DNA from: Bacillota bacterium | Lineage (GTDB): Bacteria > Bacillota > Clostridia > Lachnospirales > Lachnospiraceae | NCBI GenBank assembly: GCA_023435895.1 | Contig: JAEZLH010000017.1 | Location: forward strand, 124,001-188,000 | DNA: 64,000 nucleotides | Direction of reading: 5' to 3' | Notes under the pieces: generated by a model | The model's database searches: none | Told to the model about the DNA's origin: nothing | The model's input: the letters and a program-made list of their open reading frames with translations, nothing else | Program-made: the position numbers and the translations under genes | Part shown: one piece after another, positions 60,209 to 64,000 of the stretch | Layout: every line of letters begins with the position of its first letter | Numbering within the stretch: position 1 is the first letter of the stretch

Positions 60209-60727
60209 CTATTTTACAATCAGGTTACTGTTTCTGGGGATTACTTTCTTCAGTAACGGAACCAAGGCAGATGCTATTACGATTGCCATGAAGTTCTGAA
60301 CTAGATTAAACGGTACACCTTTAAGAGCAGAGCCCCAGGTACTGGTTAAAATTCCTTCATAGACGAAGTATCCTAAAGTTACGATAAATCCCGAAAAGAT
60401 ACCTGCCAGGATAACGGAATTTTTACGAATATAATGGTAGGAGAGTGACGCAATCATTGCAGCCAGCAGTTTGATGACAAAGGTTGCAGGAGCATATTGT
60501 ACATAGCCGGATAGTAAATCTGCCAACATGGAACCCACGCCTGCGGATAGTCCACCATAAACCGGACCTAATAAAATACCGGAAAGAAGAACAAAGGCAT
60601 CTCCTGGATGAATGTAACCTCCATTTGCTATGGGAACCTTGAACTGAAAATATAAAGTAGATATGCAGGTTAAGGCAGCTAATAGGGCAGCAGTAACCAG
60701 TTTGGTAATTTCATTGTTTTGTTTCAT
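60209..60727 (-). CDS. ECF transporter S component
   Basis: Substrate-binding membrane subunit of an energy-coupling-factor vitamin importer, 172 residues with about five to six hydrophobic segments. The signature region is GGYIHPGDAFVLLSGILLGP followed by GGLSAGVGSMLADLLSGY and APATFVIKLLAAMIA, typical of S components that use a shared EcfAA'T module. No ECF ATPases are near, so it belongs to group II. The vitamin is not readable; relatives with HPGD take pyridoxine, thiamine precursors or similar. It has an AGGAGG site. Confidence 0.87.
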   Translation of the reverse strand: MKQNNEITKLVTAALLAALTCISTLYFQFKVPIANGGYIHPGDAFVLLSGILLGPVYGGLSAGVGSMLADLLSGYVQYAPATFVIKLLAAMIASLSYHYIRKNSVILAGIFSGFIVTLGYFVYEGILTSTWGSALKGVPFNLVQNFMAIVIASALVPLLKKVIPRNSNLIVK

Positions 60728-61159
60728 AAAAACCTCCTAAATACGCCAAATTAATATCACTCAATGATTTATATATAGTATATATTTCATATATGTGATA
60801 ACTATCTTAAATTATTATGTGAAATAATATCATAGAATTACTTGGATTACAAGAAGTGAAATAAAAAAATCAATGTTAGTATTAATAACATTACTGCAAG
60901 ATTCTGTGTGATTATATATTTTAATAGGTGCATTCAATCTTTTGCTTTATACTTATTGCCGACGAACAGTGTTGAAAGGGTTGATTAACCCCGATATCAT
61001 ACATAACTATTCTCTAGGAATATTATTATCGATTTTCAAACATAGTATTACATTATTTACTAAAAAGAGTTTGATACATATCAGGCTCTATATTATAATA
61101 AAAGAAGAAGTGGATATTCCTGATAATTCTGAATTAGTTAATTGACCCTAGGAGGAAGC
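60728..61159. other. Divergent intergenic region, ECF S component / AI-2E transporter
   Basis: 432 bp, strongly AT-rich, with short AT palindromes around 60768-60830 near the ECF gene. No riboswitch consensus (thiamine, cobalamin, FMN) is recognised upstream of the ECF gene. A plus-strand promoter lies at 61071-61099. Confidence 0.45.
61071..61099 (+). promoter_or_regulatory. Promoter of the AI-2E family transporter
   Basis: TTGATA (61071-61076) and TATAAT (61094-61099) separated by 17 bp; the leader is about 55 nt and ends in AGGAGG. Confidence 0.75.
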
Positions 61160-62287
61160 ATGAAAGAAACGAAACGAATGGTTTATATGAAAATATTGGT
61201 AAATTTCTTATTGATAATTGCATTCGCGCTATTATTAATTTTTGTACTGCCACATTTATTAGGGTTTTTTATGCCCTTTGTAATAGGATGGATTGTATCC
61301 TTGCTTGCCAATCCAATGGTTCGTTTTTTGGAAAAAAGACTTAAGTTGGTAAGAAAACATGGTACTGTTATAATCATGCTTTTGGTTATCATAGTCATAG
61401 TCGGAGTAATGACTTTACTCACCATTTTGGTATATAAGGAGGCAAAGGATTTAGTAGATGACATTCCGGTATTGGTTAATACGGTTGGTGATAAACTATC
61501 TAAGTTTACAGAAGTACTGCGTCAAAAATCAGAATTATTACCAGTGAAGATGAGAAATTCGGTTCTGGGTGTAATTGATGGATTGGGCGATGATGTGAAA
61601 AAGTTAGTGGACAATCTTGAACTGCTATCCGCTGACAATGTAAGTTCCTATGCGAAAAACATGGCGGAAGGTCTTGTGAATATTATTGTTACGATCATGT
61701 CTGCCTATTTCTTTACTGCTTGTAAAGATGAGATGTCTGCTTTTTGCAGAAGGCGCCTGCCTTCCTCGGTTGTAAACTATTGGAGATTAATTGTGGATAA
61801 TTTTAAGGCGGCATTTGGTGGATACTTTAAAGCTCAGTTCAAAATCATGTTAGTACTTATCGTAATTATGTTTTTCGGTTTTGAAATTCTTCAGATTCAG
61901 TACTCCTTCCTTTTTGCTTTGGGAATTGCAGTCTTGGATTTTCTGCCGGTATTTGGAACGGGAGCGGTACTATGGCCATGGGCGATTTTAGAGATGCTGA
62001 CCGGCAATTATTTTAGAGCAATCGGATTAGTCGTTATTTATCTGGTCTGCCAAATATTAAAGCAGGTGCTTCAGCCAAAAATGGTGGGAGACAGCATTGG
62101 ATTACATCCCCTAGCAACACTAATCATACTCTTTATCGGTTTTAAATTCTACGGTGTAACCGGAATGATTCTTGGTATTCCTATCGGAATGGTGCTGGTT
62201 AATTTATACCGGGTTGGAATGTTTGAACGATTGATTAGAGGTTTTAAAATTATCGTTCATGACCTAAATGAGTTCAGAAAATTCTAA
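61160..62287 (+). CDS. AI-2E family transporter (PerM/YtvI-like)
   Basis: Membrane protein of about 375 residues with two membrane helices near the N-terminus, a mostly soluble stretch, and five or so helices at the C-terminus. Conserved blocks are LPHLLGFFMPFVIGWIVSLL, FLPVFGTGAVLWPWAILEML and LQPKMVGDSIGLHPLATLI, which mark the AI-2E/UPF0118 family. I start at the ATG at 61160, right behind AGGAGG. Despite the name, members include sodium/proton and lactate exporters, so the substrate is open; the clostridial YtvI-type resemblance suggests sporulation or ion transport. Confidence 0.93.
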   Translation: MKETKRMVYMKILVNFLLIIAFALLLIFVLPHLLGFFMPFVIGWIVSLLANPMVRFLEKRLKLVRKHGTVIIMLLVIIVIVGVMTLLTILVYKEAKDLVDDIPVLVNTVGDKLSKFTEVLRQKSELLPVKMRNSVLGVIDGLGDDVKKLVDNLELLSADNVSSYAKNMAEGLVNIIVTIMSAYFFTACKDEMSAFCRRRLPSSVVNYWRLIVDNFKAAFGGYFKAQFKIMLVLIVIMFFGFEILQIQYSFLFALGIAVLDFLPVFGTGAVLWPWAILEMLTGNYFRAIGLVVIYLVCQILKQVLQPKMVGDSIGLHPLATLIILFIGFKFYGVTGMILGIPIGMVLVNLYRVGMFERLIRGFKIIVHDLNEFRKF

Positions 62288-62380
62288 AATTTCAAAATGG
62301 CACCTATACAAATTGCGCAATCAGTGGTAAAATAGTAAAAAATTTAGCAAGTTAATACAGTAAAGCTGAGGAGTGCAAGT

Positions 62381-63175
62381 ATGATGTGTAACAAGATTGA
62401 AATGAATACGGAGGCAATAATATCAACCGATGAGATTAAATTGATTCTCGATCGATATCGAATCGGAAAAAAACCTTTGGCGAAGCTGCTTGGTTGGGGA
62501 GAGACTACGATCATTCGCTATATGGAGGGGGACATCCCAACGAATGAATACTCAGGCAAACTAAGGCGTATATTAAATGATCCGGAATATTATTATGACT
62601 TGTTATGCCAAAAGAAAGATTATTTGACAAATGTAGCTTTCCGCAAAAGTAAGAAGGCTGTTATGGCGAAGATGATGTCTTCCAGAATCTACGCAGTAGC
62701 TTATTATATTGTAAATCGATGTAATGCAGACATCTGTGCCGCATATCTCCAATATTTACTCTATTATTGTCAGGCATTTTCATTGGCTCTCTACGACAAG
62801 GAGTTGTTTCAGGAAGAGTATACAGTGAATGTGGAACATATGCCTTATTTAAAAATCTATGAGAAGATGAAGCGGTGCGGTGTCCATACGTTAGAAGGTG
62901 CGGATGAGTTCTTGAATCAGGAGGATATTGAGTTAGTTAATATGGTTATGGATGAATATCGCTGGTTTGGGCCCAGAGCCTTAAAGGCATTGACTTCCTA
63001 TGAAAGAGCCTGTATGAAGCCTTCCCGAGATAAGTACAATAATAAAATATTATCCAAGGAAGGCATAAAACTTTATTTTAAAGAGATTACTTCCAAGTAT
63101 CAGATTAGTTCGGTAAAAGAGATATATAAATATCCGGAACAGAGGATAAAAGATATTATGGAATTAAGTAGATAA
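62381..63175 (+). CDS. HTH and Panacea (SocA-like, DUF4065) domain protein
   Basis: A 264-residue protein. Residues ~15-65 form a helix-turn-helix (IKLILDRYRIGKKPLAKLLG, then WGETTIIRYMEGDIPTNEYS), close to the N-terminal domain fused to some antitoxins. Residues ~105-215 resemble the Panacea/SocA (DUF4065) domain: YYIVNRCNADICAAYLQYLL, YYCQAFSLALYDKELFQEEY and LKIYEKMKRCG. Panacea proteins are hyperpromiscuous antitoxins or proteolytic adaptors; a toxin gene usually adjoins them. Here neighbours are a transporter and typA, so this is an orphan, perhaps a regulator or an adaptor. The start has a GAGGAG site. Confidence 0.8.
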   Translation: MMCNKIEMNTEAIISTDEIKLILDRYRIGKKPLAKLLGWGETTIIRYMEGDIPTNEYSGKLRRILNDPEYYYDLLCQKKDYLTNVAFRKSKKAVMAKMMSSRIYAVAYYIVNRCNADICAAYLQYLLYYCQAFSLALYDKELFQEEYTVNVEHMPYLKIYEKMKRCGVHTLEGADEFLNQEDIELVNMVMDEYRWFGPRALKALTSYERACMKPSRDKYNNKILSKEGIKLYFKEITSKYQISSVKEIYKYPEQRIKDIMELSR

Positions 63176-63289
63176 TTTTTATTTAAAACCGTTAAAAATA
63201 TCACGAAATAGTTTAGTGCTATATCAAAGTAACACGTTAATCATATGACTTGTATTTATAACAACACATAAAATAGTAATAGAAAATAT

Positions 63290-63378
63290 AAACGCCTGAG
63301 TTTACAAGTATTTCATAGACTGCTCCTCTTGAAGATTAATAACAAGCAGCAGAAAAGAAAATGTAAAATCAGGCGTTT
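63290..63378. terminator. Likely bidirectional terminator / long hairpin
   Basis: AAACGCCTGA-G-TTTACA (63290-63306) pairs with TGTAAA-A-TCAGGCGTTT (63362-63378), 16 of 17 paired, around a 55-nt loop with an inner CTGCT/AGCAG stem. It separates the convergent Panacea and typA genes. T runs are modest on both strands. Confidence 0.65.
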
Positions 63379-63440
63379 AATAAGTTTTATAGACAATTGT
63401 AATAATTTGTTATATAATGGATAAATGAGTATTTTGTCAA

Positions 63441-64000
63441 TTAGTTGCTTTGACGATTTCTGCGATCACGCATACGCATAGTGGAATCCAGTATCTTTTT
63501 ACGAATACGTAAATTGGTCGGTGTTACTTCCAGGAGTTCATCCGTTTCAATGAATTCCAGAGCTTGTTCAAGGCTGAGAACCTTTGGAGGAACCAGACGA
63601 AGAGCATCGTCCGCACCGGAGGAACGAGTATTGGATAACTGCTTGCGTTTACATATATTTACCTCGATGTCTTCTGTCTTAGGATTTTGACCTACTACCA
63701 TGCCGGCATATACTTTGACACCTGCACCGATAAATAGGATACCTCTTTCCTGTGCATTATATAAGCCGTATGTGATACTTTCACCGGTTTCATATGCGAT
63801 TAAGCTTCCTGTTTTGCGATACTGAATATCGCCCTTATAAGGACCATAACCGTCAAACAGGGTATTCATAATACCATTACCCTTTGTATCAGTAAGGAAT
63901 TCGCCGCGGTATCCGATTAAGCCTCTGGCAGGAACGGAGAATTCAATACGGGTATGACCGTTACCGGCGTTATGCATATTAACCATTTCACCCTTACGCT
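63441..64000 (-). CDS. typA: GTP-binding protein TypA/BipA, C-terminal part (cut by window edge)
   Basis: Ribosome-associated translational GTPase; only the last ~186 residues lie in the window and the frame is open through base 64000. The visible part has VNMHNAGNGHTRIEFSVPAR, GLIGYRGEFLTDTKGNGIMN, MVVGQNPKTEDIEVNICKRK and the C-terminal LEFIETDELLEVTPTNLRIR, which are diagnostic of the BipA C-terminal domain. The GTPase domain is outside. The protein is involved in ribosome assembly and stress adaptation. Confidence 0.96.
   Translation of the reverse strand, partial: RKGEMVNMHNAGNGHTRIEFSVPARGLIGYRGEFLTDTKGNGIMNTLFDGYGPYKGDIQYRKTGSLIAYETGESITYGLYNAQERGILFIGAGVKVYAGMVVGQNPKTEDIEVNICKRKQLSNTRSSGADDALRLVPPKVLSLEQALEFIETDELLEVTPTNLRIRKKILDSTMRMRDRRNRQSN

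Noticed and set aside
60728..60940. Vitamin riboswitch upstream of the ECF S component
   Set aside because: No TPP, cobalamin or FMN core sequences are visible on the minus strand.
60942..61145. 67-codon open frame ahead of the AI-2E transporter
   Set aside because: It starts with a non-ATG codon without a ribosome binding site, contains the promoter at 61071-61099, and has no recognisable protein features.

Overview
The window looks like the chromosome of a low-GC, anaerobic Firmicute of the Lachnospiraceae (Clostridium cluster XIVa; a relative of Lachnoclostridium phytofermentans is my best guess from gene content and style, not from a search). Supporting signs are AT-rich DNA, strong AGGAGG-type ribosome binding sites, TTGACA/TATAAT promoters, pyruvate formate-lyase behind a ZTP riboswitch, a clostridial type-A RNase P RNA, QueH, FeoAB with its Cys-rich partner, and Lachnospiraceae-type hypothetical proteins. 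No tRNA, rRNA, CRISPR array, prophage or intact transposase is visible.

Layout. 1-8.1 kb: a plant-glycoside utilisation operon (TIM-barrel isomerase, CUT1 sugar ABC importer, tautomerase-like protein, Gfo/Idh/MocA and SDR oxidoreductases, GH43 beta-xylosidase/arabinosidase). 8.1-13.9 kb: a 147-bp palindromic insertion, a VOC protein, a MerR regulator divergent from an NAD-dependent reductase with a MerR-type 19-bp-spacer promoter, a Y-family polymerase plus YolD pair, and a flavin reductase. 14-17.8 kb: an unusual trio of helical-repeat protein, MoxR-like AAA+ ATPase and VWA/metallopeptidase protein, with a 55-bp tandem repeat inside the operon. 18-22.1 kb: two membrane proteins, the c-di-AMP synthase CdaA, its YbbR partner and HPr. 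22.4-24 kb: leuA, whose terminator is interrupted by a 207-bp MITE-like element flanked by a 9-bp direct repeat. 24.6-29.1 kb: cell-surface polysaccharide export and assembly (Wzm/Wzt-type ABC pair, LCP ligase, polyprenyl sugar transferase). 29.4-33 kb: HtrA, ClpX and a zinc-ribbon protein. 33.2-38.3 kb: a complete Liv-type branched-chain amino acid importer with structured leaders.

38.3-42.7 kb: a cytidylate-kinase-like protein, two aminotransferases, a lone receiver protein and QueH. 43-45.6 kb: feoAB and the FeoB-associated protein. 46-52.9 kb: a housekeeping macromolecular-synthesis stretch of dgt, dnaG, rpoD, trmK and a TGS-containing nucleoside kinase. 53-54.2 kb, minus strand: rnpB and an AP2/degenerate-HNH protein. 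54.7-57.3 kb: a SleB-type hydrolase and threonine synthase. 57.6-60.7 kb, minus strand: pflB with its ZTP riboswitch and an ECF transporter S component. 61-64 kb: an AI-2E family transporter, an HTH-Panacea (SocA-like) protein and the C-terminal part of TypA/BipA on the minus strand.

The least explained items are the repeat-protein/MoxR/VWA-peptidase operon with its internal tandem repeats, the two MITE-like palindromes, the apparently domesticated AP2-HNH protein, the orphan Panacea protein, and several strongly structured intergenic regions. All function calls rest on reading motifs and family resemblance by eye; no database search was run.
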